A DNA stretch of 64,000 nt from Petrosia ficiformis (taxonomy: Eukaryota; Porifera; Demospongiae; Haplosclerida; Petrosiidae), in NCBI GenBank assembly GCA_947044365.1, contig OX345642.1, positions 1,983,598 to 2,047,597 of the forward strand, given 5' to 3'. The position numbers were made by a program, and so were the translations under genes. Positions 42,453 to 51,683 of this stretch are shown one piece after another (the stretch's first letter is position 1; each line of letters opens with the position of its first letter). The notes under the pieces were generated by a model. It did no database searches. It was not told the DNA's origin and worked only from the letters and a program-made list of their open reading frames with translations.

Positions 42453-43082
42453 CATACATACATACATACATACATACATACATTACATACATACATATAT
42501 ACATACATACATACATACATACATACATACATGCATACTTACATACATACATACATATATACATACATACATACATACATACATACATACATACATACAT
42601 ACATACATACATACATACATACATACATGTACATACATACAGTTGTACATACATACATATAATCATGCATACACATACACACATACATATAATCATACAC
42701 ATACACAAATACAATTATGCATATATTCACATTATCACTATACATGCAAAATGTATAAATGAAATGTTTTCATTAGCTCCTTCAATAACACAAAACAAAA
42801 AAATGACCATGAAATAAGCTAACATACACTGTATTCATATTATACATAATATATACACGATATATAATACATACGTACATACAGGAGATGTCAATAAAAA
42901 GTCACCATACAGTACAGTAATTACTCAGTAGTTTCATTTTCAAACTACAGTAGTTCAATTGGTATACTTAACAGTCACAGTAGTGAGACAGTAATTACAT
43001 GTGTGTACTGACAGTAGAACTAAAGTAATTACAGTTACTGTATGGTAACATTTTATTGACACATACATACATACATGCATAC

Positions 43083-43113
<31 letters not shown>

Positions 43114-46100
43114 CATACATACATACATTACATACATACATATATACATACATACATACATACATACATACATACATACATACATACATACATACATACA
43201 TACATACATGCATACTTACATACATACATATATACATACATACATACATACATACATACATACATACATACATACATACATACATACATACATACATACG
43301 TACATGTTACATACATACTGATGTGTTTTCGTTAGCTCCCAATACCAACAAATGTCCATGAAATATAAACATATCATTAGTAACTACTAGTAATTATATA
43401 CTAGACTGTATTACAGTGGCTATTACTCAGTAACATGTAACCATAGCAGTGTGTGAACTTTGAAAAATGAGGTCATCCTATACCAGGTACCTGCCATTAA
43501 GTGATGATAATCTATAAATAGTCTTGAATTTCTTGTCGAGGTTTTCATTCATGAAGTATTGACATAATCCAGTATATTTCCTGTATATTTCTGTATATTT
43601 CCTGTATACTATGTACACGTATTTATCAACTACATGGCATATGCCAGCTCATTATGGAATGTGATTCTGTATTCTTAAGGAGTGTGGGAGTGTTAAAATA
43701 ACATATTTCATTATTAGCCAACTGAAATGTCTAACTACATGTACATGGAAAATAATTAAACCACAAATTCACATACAAAGTGATAGTATTCAGAGCTACA
43801 TACTGTACATACGCATACATCATACATAGACAATTATATATATATATAGGCATACATAAGTAATAAGTATAATATTCTAAGATATAATATAGCTTGAAAT
43901 AGTATTGACTATAGAATGATTGGCTGGTAAATCTGACATCATCTAAAGAAATGTTGTAAAGGAAACCACGAAATTACACTAAACTTTGCTCATTAGTCAG
44001 CCATTTTGAATAGAAGCCAATAAAATTTTGATATCCAAGAAGCGTTATGATTGCTCTCCATGGATACCAAATTTCATTAGCTTTCAATACAAAATGGACA
44101 TTAAAATTAATAATTCACAAGAAATATTAATTTATTACACATGTGTACAATGTATTGTCTATGAAGATATACCTCATTTTATCAGCATTACTTTTTGCAA
44201 CCTCCATGAGAGCCTCTAACTTCTCTAAAGGTGACAATTGAACTTCATAATTCCCTATCGTTGTTGTAGAGTCTGTCTCAGTTTCCTCCACAGGAGGAAT
44301 GGTAAAAACTTCCTCAAGATCTTCCGATATGATTACATCATCAGAAATCTGCGAATTTGGCTTCAAGTTTTCTTCATGAGTCTTGACGTTAGTAGATATG
44401 ATAGTATCTACAGGTACAATATTCGTATCTATATCATCATTAAGCACCTGTTTAGAAGTCTCATTAGGTTCTGTTGAAATAGTTTCTCCAAGAGGAGTTT
44501 CAGTTGTTACCGGAGTTACACTCCCACTAGATAAAGTTCTAACAGATGAGCTTTCCAAACCAGTTTTCTCTCCATCATAAATGAGTTGGCTACTGGTGAT
44601 TGTCTCTACAGAAGACCCATGACTGCTTATAGAAATAGCATCAAGTTCCTTAAGTCCAGAGGATTCTATTGGCTCAATAAGATTGGCAACTACTTCATTG
44701 TTTCTTTCGTGACCTGGACGAGTGGCTTTTATTCTTTTTTTTTTCTTACTCGATGATGGAGGAGCTTGACGAGCTACTTTTTGAGGTACTTTGGAACGAC
44801 CAGGGGTATTATCCACCATTGGTGTCTGTGGCAATATAGGAGTAGAAGAGGATTGTAACTGAGTTTCTGATTTTGTTGAAATATCCACTGATGTAGTTTT
44901 AACATCAGATTCAGGTTCTTGGGTTTGGTCCAAGGTTTCGGATTGGGTCTTTTCCTCATCAACTTCATGACTGTATTTTGTAGTATCGGACAGAAATGAA
45001 AATCCGCTAGGTTCATTATAAGTTTCATCCAACAATTTAATATCATCATAGTTAGATTTTTTAGCATCCTCTTTTAAGAAACTAAAACCTACAGAGGGTG
45101 TATCTTTCTCTTCTCTCTCCTTATCTTCTTCTTCCTTGATTTCTGGAGGATCAGTATCTCCAGGTTCATTAATGAAAGAGAAACCAGACGAATGTGGATC
45201 ATCATCTGATACTTCTGTATGCAAGCTCTCATGAGGATCAAGATCTGTAACAGATAAATCATGTATAATATAGCAGAGATGTGCCCATGAGTTCCTGAGT
45301 GAGTGGTGGTTTGAAATCATTAATTATTACTTTATTTGTGTATTCATTATTGGATATGGTAAGTAATTAATGTCATAGAACTGTTGTTCAGTACCAACAA
45401 CGATTGTGGGTACACAATGGTTGGCAGTTGACATAGTATCAGGCCTACCGAGAGCAAGTTATACCGGCATAGTTACCCATACCCTCATCAGAACTACAGG
45501 CCCAAGAAGTAATGAGTCTGTGAGTAGATAGTATCTACATGTACATACATGTACTTAAATACAAAGTCATATACCACACTTATATAACTACATTGCCCAT
45601 ATGGAGTGCACTAACTTCCTGTTGGGACTGGCCACAGTGTCAGCTTTCATAAAATATTACTCTCATGTATGGACTCAGAGAGCATGCAATTCTGAAAATA
45701 TTTATGCATTTTAGTTTTATTATAATAATTAGTATAGTATATTACAGCAGTCACACCCCTTTCGTATAATAATGTTTGAATTTATTCATAAATATTTTGT
45801 CGTTTGTATTACGAGTTACATGCCCTCTCCTCCTTCAGGGTCAATATGTCCTTGCTCTTGGCCCACTCTCTTAGCAGTCCTATCGAGTACACATACCTTG
45901 ATTAAGAAAGGAAAAGGTATGGTTATTCTCTGTCTCTTCTTCCTCGTCTGTTTTGTTATACGGAGATGACTCGGGCTCTTGCTTACGTGCAGCTTTTGTT
46001 AGCATTAGACCACTGAATATACTTCCTGCAGCTATAGGATATTGTGGTGCTACGTCTGAATCTGATGTTTGGGGACTCAGAGAATCCTGTAGACAAAATA

Positions 46101-46283
46101 AGCAAGTAATGTTGAATTTGTTAGTTAATTGTCTACTGAATAACTCACTGATTTATTTTCATCACTGACAGTCTGCTCAGAAATTGACGTATTATTTAGA
46201 TCTAATTGCAGTGGGAATTTTGGATTAGTTCCTCCATCTGATGACTTTGGTCTGCCTTTTAGACGTTTAAAAATACCGGCCAT
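30137..46283 (-). CDS. Long coiled-coil protein with N-terminal FSF[LI] motifs (1,080 aa), unassigned
   Basis: There are 22 exons: 46149-46283, 45897-46086, 44173-45244, 40664-40742, 39526-39595, 39097-39173, 37434-37523, 36512-36570, 36027-36077, 35855-35906, 35597-35724, 34819-34954, 34426-34493, 33931-34077, 33715-33769, 33176-33278, 32933-33121, 31684-31744, 31564-31627, 30840-31046, 30402-30558, 30137-30189. They sum to 3,243 nt, exactly 1,081 codons with every phase consistent. The N-terminal ~470 residues are acidic and Ser/Thr-rich (disordered), with a SKKKKRIK basic patch. Residues ~475-900 are heptad-rich coiled coil. A short folded-looking block follows (KVLNLWCEFHELIEDLC), then an acidic linker and a C-terminal helix, ENFELAAELDEELDAM, reminiscent of UVR motifs. 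I do not recognise a named orthologue. The motifs suggest an AP-4 or Golgi-traffic accessory protein (inference). Confidence 0.85.
30568..30775. mobile_element. Palindromic MITE-like element, family C
   Basis: Arms TTTCGAAAAAGGACACTTCC and AAGTGTCCCTTTCCAAAAAT with CCATTTTGTACAGG facing TTGTACAAAATGG. Confidence 0.7.
31092..31391. mobile_element. hAT-type MITE with 8-bp target-site duplication
   Basis: Termini TAGGGTTGGGCGATA and TATTGCCCAACACTA are inverted repeats. They are flanked by identical CATAGTTA at 31084-31091 and 31392-31399. It is 300 bp and lies in an intron of the coiled-coil gene. Confidence 0.85.
31915..32310. repeat. ~60-bp tandem repeat, ~7 copies
   Basis: Unit ATCACAATGCATGCTAGCTG-TATACTGGTAAGCCTAAGGA-GAACTAGATTATACC. 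Confidence 0.93.
32523..32799. mobile_element. MITE-like element with AGTGC(T)CGAAA termini
   Basis: Left AGTGCTCGAAAACG...TGTCCAGCAA faces right TTGCTGGACATCATTTCGGC-ACT. A related end, AGTGCTCAAAATAG, occurs at 63128. Confidence 0.6.
33535..33690. mobile_element. Palindromic MITE-like element, family C (degenerate)
   Basis: TTTTGATCAAAAGTTTACTTTT, CCATTTTGTACACA and GGTTTCCAGG blocks match the family C arms. Confidence 0.5.
34080..34395. repeat. Purine-rich GAGATGAACAGAAGGAAA repeats
   Basis: Alternating AGAGAGATGAACAGAA and AGAGATAACAGAAGGAA units up to the edge of the exon at 33931-34077. Confidence 0.9.
34507..34752. mobile_element. Palindromic MITE-like element, family C (best copy)
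   Basis: The whole 246 bp folds on itself: TATGTGATCTAATT / AATTACATGTAGGTCACATA, then AATCAAACGCTACC / GGATAACGTTTGATC, then AATTGCTCACCATTCT / AATGATGAGCAATT, then TTTGGTATCCAGGAAG near the centre. Confidence 0.75.
34984..35531. mobile_element. 548-bp element with ~95-bp near-perfect terminal inverted repeats
   Basis: The left arm (34984-35077) starts ATATAATAGAGTAATTTTAT and ends AAAAACTGAAC. The right arm (35438-35531) is its near-identical reverse complement. Just inside the right arm, on the plus strand, is a hammerhead-like CTGAAGA (35413-35419), GACC-TTCG-GGTC (35421-35432), GAAAC (35433-35437). It lies in the intron between the exons at 34819-34954 and 35597-35724. Confidence 0.85.
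37540..37850. repeat. TAATAACTATTAATAAC-type tandem repeats
   Basis: AGTATTAATAACTATTAATA with AACAATATACAAGA spacers, period roughly 60-70 bp. Confidence 0.85.
38375..38612. mobile_element. Palindromic MITE-like element, family C
   Basis: CCACCATTTTGTACAT / ATACAAAATGGTGG inverted pair around TTTGGTACAT / AGATACCAAACTTT, ending GGTGAGCATTTGATCAAAGT and TGTAGGTCACATA. Confidence 0.7.
38700..39110. repeat. ~83-bp tandem repeat, ~4-5 copies, overlapping an exon end and its 5' splice site
   Basis: Units contain AACACTTACACTATTGTATG and GATACTGATACTCATGATAA. The last unit runs into exon 39097-39173. On the minus strand each unit carries AATAGTGTAAGTGTT, the donor of that exon. Confidence 0.88.
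39720..40110. repeat. 79-90-bp tandem repeat, ~4 copies
   Basis: Unit CCTCTATTCATTATACCATA-TATTATATCATAGACTAGTA-CTAGTCACTG...ACTAGTGACATCATCTGATAA. Confidence 0.92.
40260..40450. repeat. ACTATAATGTTATTATATGT tandem repeats
   Basis: About five ~38-bp compound units of TACTATAATGTTACTATAAT. Confidence 0.92.
41080..41211. mobile_element. TIR element, family B (short copy)
   Basis: CGTTCACATTCATGACAACCT at the left faces GATGAATGTGAATGACCTTT at the right; about 130 bp. Confidence 0.6.
41215..41760. repeat. ~110-180-bp degenerate tandem repeats
   Basis: Repeated AATTCATGGTATAGTGTG, AACACTTTATAAGTTATAAT and CTGAACTATGAGTATAATG blocks. Confidence 0.8.
42200..42690. repeat. (TACA)n array
   Basis: TACA tetranucleotides with CGTACGTACGTA and TTACATTACA interruptions, in the 3.4-kb intron of the coiled-coil gene. 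Confidence 0.96.
43060..43316. repeat. (TACA)n array
   Basis: TACA tetranucleotides sharing the ATACATGCATACTTACATAC and CATTACATACATACATATAT interruptions of the array at 42200-42690, so the two are duplicates. Confidence 0.95.
43950..44110. mobile_element. Palindromic MITE-like element, family C (one arm partly lost)
   Basis: AGCCATTTTGAATAGAAG / TTTCAATACAAAATGG around TTTGATATCCAAGAAG / CATGGATACCAAATTT. Confidence 0.6.
44988..46023 (-). other. Cluster of AP-4-ear-like short linear motifs in the coiled-coil protein
   Basis: Five motifs lie in the disordered N terminus: SIFSGLML (46000-46023, residues 67-74), TFSFLN (45901-45918), GFSFIN (45168-45185), GFSFLK (45072-45089) and GFSFLS (44988-45005). 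The four FSF motifs are spaced 27-32 residues apart. Known tepsin ligands for AP-4 are [GS]LFxG[ML]x[LV] (beta4 ear) and S[AV]F[SA]FLN (epsilon ear). The match to the first differs only by Ile for Leu; the match to the second keeps the FSFLN core. Binding is not shown by sequence alone. Confidence 0.6.
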
Positions 46284-46711
46284 GTTTTTTAAAGACTCAA
46301 GCCACACCCTTAACTTTTTATGTCACGTCGGCCGACCTGGATCGTCATGAAGCGTAGTCAGACAAGAATTATTGGTAGACTTAGTAACAGACTTACAGCA
46401 GTAAGAAATAACAATAAAATACCAAATAAAAATTCAGGTACATGAAATAAAAGTAGCAGGTAAAATATTTAAATGATCTTTGCGTTATATTGCCACTGCA
46501 CTGATTTATAACGATAAGCACTTTTCCAAATGTAATGCGTCATGAAACGTTCATTGCTTCAGCTTGCAGCACTCACGTGTAACCACTTCTATATATACGA
46601 CATCTACACTGCAGACTTGCATTCCAGCAAGCACGACCCGTTACTGTAGTTGTTTGTTGTGATCTGTATAATTACCAATTAACCGGCCTTCAGTCTATCT
46701 ACAATCTCAAA
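46284..46711. promoter_or_regulatory. Divergent promoter region: coiled-coil gene (-) / alpha-tubulin 1 (+)
   Basis: 428 bp separate the start codons. The tubulin side carries CACGTG at 46574-46579, TATATATA at 46590-46597 and CAGCAAGCAC at 46625-46634. The last lies 35 nt after the TATA box and is a likely start-site element. No other gene is seen in the interval. Confidence 0.6.
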
Positions 46712-48061
46712 ATGCGTGAGGTGATTTCTCTTCACATCGGCCAAGCAGGTGTCCAGATTGGAAATTCATGTTGGGAATTGTACTGTTTAGAACACGGTAT
46801 CCAGCCTGATGGTCTTATGCCAGAAGAACAAGTTCAAACTGGTCGTGATCAGTCCTTCAGTACTTTCTTCAACCATACTGGTTCTAATAGATATGTTCCA
46901 AGAGCTGTCTTCATTGACCTTGAACCTAGCGTAGTCGACGAAATCCGTACTGGAAAGTATCGCGAACTTTTTCACCCAGAACAGCTCTGTACAGGAAAGG
47001 AAGATGCTGCTAACAATTTCGCTCGAGGTCATTTCACTGTTGGCAGAGAAATGATAGAAAAAGTTACTGAAAAAATAATCAAACTTGCTGAGCAATGCTC
47101 CTCTCTGCAAGGATTCTTCATTTTCCGTTCATTTGGTGGGGGTACAGGCTCTGGTTTTGCCTCTCTATTATTGGAACGTTTGTCAGTTGAATATGGAAAG
47201 AAATCCAAGTTGGAATTTTCCATCTACCCTGCCCCCCAAGTTGCAACAGCAGTGGTTGAGCCTTACAATGCCGTACTTACCAGCCACACCTCTTTGGAGC
47301 ATACTGATTGTGGTTTTATGATGGATAATGAAGCGATATATGACATATGTCAGCGAAACCTTAGCATCGAGCGTCCATCCTATACTAATTTGAATCGTAT
47401 CATTTCCCAAGTGGTATCATCGGTGACAGCTTCACTTCGATTCGATGGGTCATTGAATGTGGATTTGAATGAGTTTCAGACTAATCTGGTTCCCTATCCT
47501 CGTATCCACTTCCCTCTTGTGACATATGCTCCTATTGTCTCTCCTGAGAAGGCTCACCATGAGCAGTTTACAGTTAGTGAAATTACAACATCTTGTTTTG
47601 ATCCAGCCAACCAAATGGTCAAATGTGATCCTCGTACTGGGAAATACATGGCATGTTGCCTACTGTATAGGGGTGATGTTGTTCCACAAGAAGTTACTGC
47701 CTCCATTAGTAACATCAAAACAAAACGCGCAATTCAGTTTGTTGACTGGTCTCCTACTGGCTTCAAAGTTGGCATCAATCATCAACTTCCAGCAAATGTT
47801 CCGGGAGGTGATCTTGCAGCTGTCAAACGAAGTGTCTGTATGCTTTCCAACACAACAGCAATATCTGAGGCATGGGCTCGCCTTAATCATAAATTTGATC
47901 TGATGCATTCCAAGCGTGCCTTCATCCATTGGTATGTTGGGGAGGGAATGGAAGAAGGAGAATTCCAAGAAGCACGAGAGGACATGGCAGCTCTTGAGAG
48001 GGATTATGAAGAAGTTGGAAAGGACTCTAATGATATTGAAGAAGAGGGAGACGAATACTAA
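46712..48061 (+). CDS. TUBA: Alpha-tubulin (divergent copy, 449 aa, intronless)
   Basis: This is a full-length alpha-tubulin, the GTP-binding microtubule subunit. It begins [17 protein letters not shown] and carries the tubulin G-box GGGTGSG. The alpha-specific insertion VPGGDL near residue 364 and Glu254 ([10 protein letters not shown]) identify alpha rather than beta. The C-terminal tail is acidic and ends EGDEY, so the terminal Tyr for detyrosination is present. Position 40, the acetylated Lys of canonical alpha-tubulin, is Gln. The sequence differs clearly from the two downstream copies throughout, so it is an older paralogue. No introns and no frameshifts are present. Confidence 0.97.
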   Translation: MREVISLHIGQAGVQIGNSCWELYCLEHGIQPDGLMPEEQVQTGRDQSFSTFFNHTGSNRYVPRAVFIDLEPSVVDEIRTGKYRELFHPEQLCTGKEDAANNFARGHFTVGREMIEKVTEKIIKLAEQCSSLQGFFIFRSFGGGTGSGFASLLLERLSVEYGKKSKLEFSIYPAPQVATAVVEPYNAVLTSHTSLEHTDCGFMMDNEAIYDICQRNLSIERPSYTNLNRIISQVVSSVTASLRFDGSLNVDLNEFQTNLVPYPRIHFPLVTYAPIVSPEKAHHEQFTVSEITTSCFDPANQMVKCDPRTGKYMACCLLYRGDVVPQEVTASISNIKTKRAIQFVDWSPTGFKVGINHQLPANVPGGDLAAVKRSVCMLSNTTAISEAWARLNHKFDLMHSKRAFIHWYVGEGMEEGEFQEAREDMAALERDYEEVGKDSNDIEEEGDEY

Positions 48062-48454
48062 ACTGCAAATTACAAACTATATTGGGAAAATCAATAGGCC
48101 TTTTAATTAATTTCCAATGTGCAATTATTTTTATGAAACAACAATATTATATATTTTTTTAATCATGTGTGAAGATAGTTAGTTTTTATTTCCCAAAAAC
48201 ATTTTTAATCCTTTAATTAATAATTTTAGTATAAAGGCTCCCTTGGCTATTGACGCATATAAATTGTCAATGAAGCTTTTTCATGATGACCACCATTCTT
48301 GGTATTAATCTCTTAGGTCTGTCATGTCTGCCCATGGCTTGGAGCAAGCTATGTTGTGCCCTGATGTTGCTATGTGTATCTTTCCGACTGTGGTTCAGGA
48401 ATCTTTTATGGCTGAATGAGGGTTGGATTTAAAGACGTCCTCTAGCAAAAAAGG
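48062..48454. other. Intergenic region downstream of alpha-tubulin 1
   Basis: AT-rich 3' flank with no gene recognised. The part after about 48290 may belong to the retroelement fragment that follows, but no reading frame supports this. Confidence 0.4.
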
Positions 48455-48889
48455 GTGATGGTGAAAACAAGTTACGTACCTAAAGATTCTTTCCATTTTG
48501 AAAATTATTTGGACAACGTTAAAATTAAGAAACATCGGGTAGCACTTACTAGATTTAGGCTCAGTTGCCATAATTTACAAATTGAAGCTGGAAGACACCA
48601 TATACCTAAAATTCCTTATGATAGACGTTTATGTGATGAATGTGGAGTCATCCTGCATGAAATCCATGCTCTGTTGTTTTGTCGTCTCTATTCTGAGTAT
48701 AGGGAGGGTTTCATGAAAGTCTTTCATGAACACTTTGAAACCATGGATGTGTTTCAAAATATTTCATCTACTTTATTGTTTAGATTTATAATGAATTGTG
48801 AGGATCCTAAAGTACAACGTGCTTTAGGAGCATTTGTTTACCATATTCTTTTCATTGCTTTAATATTTCATAATAAATTATGTATATAA
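48455..48889 (+). mobile_element. LINE-type retrotransposon ORF2 C-terminal fragment
   Basis: A 144-residue open frame has the look of the tail of a non-LTR reverse transcriptase ORF: basic LTRFRLSCHNLQIEAGRH followed by a Cys/His cluster, RRLCDECGVILHEIHALLFC (CxxC...H...H...C). No reverse transcriptase palm motifs are present and the frame is isolated, so it is a 5'-truncated remnant. A domesticated short gene is the alternative. Confidence 0.55.
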
Positions 48890-48902
48890 TTTTGTTTCCT
48901 AT

Positions 48903-48971
48903 GGATAATAAATTAATCACGTGCGCGCACGAGATCTAATAATAAATTAATCACGTGCGCTCACGAGATCG
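48903..48971. repeat. Two tandem ~35-bp copies with CACGTG upstream of alpha-tubulin 2
   Basis: The unit ATTAATCACGTGCGC...CACGAGATC occurs twice in a row about 240-300 bp before the tubulin start. Each copy has a CACGTG E-box followed by a CG-rich core, unusual in this AT-rich window. Confidence 0.6.
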
Positions 48972-49036
48972 AGACTAGACTGTTGGACGGGGCCGGGCTG
49001 CATGCGGGAATCCGGATGGGGCGAGGCTAAAGTTGG

Positions 49037-49110
49037 CACGTGAATTGTAACGGACTAACCGCGAACTATAAAGATAGACATTTTCACAGGTTCCTCAGTT
49101 CAGCAAGCAC
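49037..49110 (+). promoter_or_regulatory. Core promoter of alpha-tubulin 2
   Basis: CACGTG at 49037-49042, TATAAAG at 49067-49073 and CAGCAAGCAC at 49101-49110. Spacing matches the third copy, and the same three elements occur before the first copy. Confidence 0.65.
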
Positions 49111-49210
49111 ACAAATCGTTACGTTGGGTGTTTGTTGTAGCTGCTGCCTCTTTTCAAGCACGTCTTCGATTGTATTTTAAGTTTCATCAAAGAAAATATC
49201 TAGTAACAAG

Positions 49211-50566
49211 ATGCGTGAAGTGATTTCTCTACACGTAGGTCAAGCTGGTGTCCAGATCGGTAATGCCTGTTGGGAACTGTACTGCTTGGAGCACGGTATA
49301 CAGCCAGATGGTTTAGCTCCAGAACATCAAACAACCGTTTCTGGCAGAGATGCATCTTTCCAAACATTCTTTAGTACCACTGGTGCTGGTAAATTTGTTC
49401 CTCGTGCAGTTGTAGTCGACCTGGAACCATCTGTTGTTGACGAGATTCGAACAGGAACGTATCGCCAGCTTTTCCACCCTGAACAACTCATAACTGGCAA
49501 AGAAGATGCTGCTAACAACTATGCTCGTGGACATTATACCGTTGGAAAAGAGCTAGTAGATGATGTGCTCGATAAGGTTCGTAAATTAGCAGAGCACTGC
49601 GTGTCTCTTCAAGGATTCTTTGTTTTCCGCTCCTTTGGAGGTGGTACTGGGTCCGGCTTCGCCTCACTGTTGATGGAAAGGCTCTCTGTTGACTATGGCA
49701 AGAAGTCAAAGCTTGAATTCTCCATTTATCCTGCTCCCCAGGTTGCTACCGCTGTGGTGGAACCATACAACTCCATCCTTACAACTCATACCACATTGGA
49801 GCACTCCGACTGTGCTTTTATGATGGATAATGAAGCTATCTATGAAATTTGTAAGAGGAATCTTGACGTTGAGCGACCATCATATAGCAACTTGAACCGT
49901 CTCATTTCCCAGGTGGTTTCTTCTGTTACTGCCTCTCTGCGGTTTGAAGGCTCACTGAATGTTGACTTAACTGAATTTCAAACCAATTTGGTTCCTTATC
50001 CTCGAATTCATTTCCCGCTTGTTACTTATGCCCCAATAGTTTCAGCAGAGAAGGCTTACCATGAACAGCTTAGTGTAGGAGAGATCACTACTTCCTGTTT
50101 CGAACCAGCAAACCAGATGGTGAAATGTGATCCACGTCATGGAAAATACATGGCATGCTGTCTCCTCTATCGTGGTGACATTGTTCCCAAGGATGTCACT
50201 TCTGCCATTAGCAATATTAAGACAAAACGCAGTATACAATTTGTTGACTGGTGTCCCACTGGCTTCAAAGTTGGCATCAACCATCAACTCCCACAAACTG
50301 TTCCAGGGGGAGACCTTGCAAAGGTTACTCGAAGTGTTTGTATGTTATCTAATACTACGGCTATTGCTGAAGCATGGGCTCGTCTTGACCACAAATTTGA
50401 TCTTATGTATGCCAAACGTGCCTTCGTTCATTGGTATGTTGGGGAAGGTATGGAAGAAGGAGAATTCTCGGAAGCACGTGAAGATCTGGCTGCCCTTGAA
50501 AAGGATTATGAAGAGGTCGGAGCTGATACTGGTGATTTGGAAGAAGAAGATACTGAAGAGTATTAA
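49211..50566 (+). CDS. TUBA: Alpha-tubulin (451 aa, intronless, duplicated copy A)
   Basis: Full-length alpha-tubulin with [17 protein letters not shown] (Glu254), the alpha-specific VPGGDL insertion and tail EEDTEEY. It differs from the copy at 51684 by only two residues (NACWE/NSCWE and TSAIS/TAAIS). Residue 40 is Gln. It lies in the upstream unit of a tandem duplication (49007-51479), followed by a broken 5' fragment of the FEM1-like gene. Its high coding identity against indel-bearing flanks suggests recent duplication plus selection or gene conversion. Confidence 0.98.
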   Translation: MREVISLHVGQAGVQIGNACWELYCLEHGIQPDGLAPEHQTTVSGRDASFQTFFSTTGAGKFVPRAVVVDLEPSVVDEIRTGTYRQLFHPEQLITGKEDAANNYARGHYTVGKELVDDVLDKVRKLAEHCVSLQGFFVFRSFGGGTGSGFASLLMERLSVDYGKKSKLEFSIYPAPQVATAVVEPYNSILTTHTTLEHSDCAFMMDNEAIYEICKRNLDVERPSYSNLNRLISQVVSSVTASLRFEGSLNVDLTEFQTNLVPYPRIHFPLVTYAPIVSAEKAYHEQLSVGEITTSCFEPANQMVKCDPRHGKYMACCLLYRGDIVPKDVTSAISNIKTKRSIQFVDWCPTGFKVGINHQLPQTVPGGDLAKVTRSVCMLSNTTAIAEAWARLDHKFDLMYAKRAFVHWYVGEGMEEGEFSEAREDLAALEKDYEEVGADTGDLEEEDTEEY

Positions 50567-51233
50567 AAAATTAATTCAAAGAACGAAAGGAACATAATTT
50601 TCATAGTAATAATCGTAAATATTTTTTTGTGATTTTGGGTTCATCAATCATTTCATTTTTCATTTTCAATAATAACAAAAGAATTTCTAAAATTGTAATC
50701 TTGTTAAATCAAATTTAGACAGCTATAAAAACAGTGGGTCTTGTTTAGTCAATTACCACATCCCTCTAGGGTTTTCATTAATTGACCACAAACACTAAAC
50801 ACCTGACAATTGCTACTTTTCACCTTTTCTTTGATGAATGACTGAATGTGGGCAGGAAATGTTCTGTGTTGCATGACCAAATATACTTTGAGGCAGAACA
50901 CCTGAAAGGTAATGGAAGTTGTTCTCAAAAAAATAAACAGGCAACAGTTACTATAAAAACATGTCAATATAAACAAACCCAGGGAAGTTTGATTGATGGT
51001 CATTAATTTTAAATTAAAAAGTCTTGCAGCCAAACATTTAATACTTCCTATTAAACGTTGGCTTACGTTGAGAAGGACTAGCTTCTTAGTGCCCACCCTA
51101 AAAGACACACCACTTCTTGAGTAATTTTGACACAATTTCTACTTGGCTTCATTATTAATTATTTAGTTTTGTACTCTTGTTCCTAACTTTCTAGTATGGG
51201 AACCACACCTGTTAATGGGAGGTCTGGACGAGA
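50567..51233. other. Intergenic 3' flank of alpha-tubulin 2
   Basis: Non-coding and collinear with 53040-53830, with scattered indels (for example shared CCACATCCCTCTAGGGTTTT and AAAACATGTCAATATAAAC). No independent gene is recognised. Confidence 0.6.
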
Positions 51234-51479
51234 CTAAAGATGCGGGAATAATAAAGGATGGATTCCATCAGTCGATGAACTAGATACTCTTTTTCTAGCC
51301 ATCATGAAAAACAAACTAAGCTTGCCTCGTTTTATTTCCAAACAACTTAGCAATCCTGTAAGTCTGCTGGAGAAATACAAAAATGAAATTGGGTATAATT
51401 CCTTCAATAGTGGGCTAACAGAGGTCCTAATTCAAGCTTGTAGTAGTGGTCAGTTACAAGTAGTAACACATCTGTTGGA
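51234..51479 (+). pseudogene. Truncated 5' fragment of the FEM1-like gene
   Basis: This matches the first ~82 codons of the intact gene at 53831. Relative to it, an ~8-bp deletion just after the ATG gives ATG-CGG-GAA-TAA, and the copy stops mid-gene at the duplication junction. It cannot encode a FEM1-like protein. It is the 3' end of duplication unit A. Confidence 0.88.
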
Positions 51480-51506
51480 ATCCGGGTGGGGCGAGGCCAA
51501 AGTTGG

Positions 51507-51582
51507 CACGTGAATTGTAACGGACTAACCACGAACTATAAAAATAGACATTTTTCACAGGTTGCCGCAGTTCAGCAAGTAC
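51507..51582 (+). promoter_or_regulatory. Core promoter of alpha-tubulin 3
   Basis: CACGTG at 51507-51512, TATAAAA at 51537-51543 and CAGCAAGTAC at 51573-51582, collinear with the promoter at 49037-49110. The duplication junction is only about 30 bp upstream of the E-box, so only a very short promoter was copied. Confidence 0.65.
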
Positions 51583-51683
51583 ACAAATCGTTACGTTGGG
51601 TGTTTGTTGTTTTTCTGCTGCATCTTTTCAAGCACGTCCTCCATTGTATTAAGTTTCATTAAAGGAAAATATCTATTAACAAG

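Larger units (their letters stand above)
49007..51479 (+). repeat. Tandem segmental duplication, unit A
   Basis: From GGAATCCGG upstream of the tubulin promoter, through the tubulin gene and its ~670-bp 3' flank, to CTGTTGGA within the FEM1-like coding sequence. It matches 51477-54078 in order. It ends abruptly where unit B begins. Confidence 0.88.

Noticed and set aside
47029..47968. Minus-strand and frame-shifted open frames over the tubulin genes
   Set aside because: Shadow frames of the conserved tubulin coding sequence; no independent codon signal or start context.
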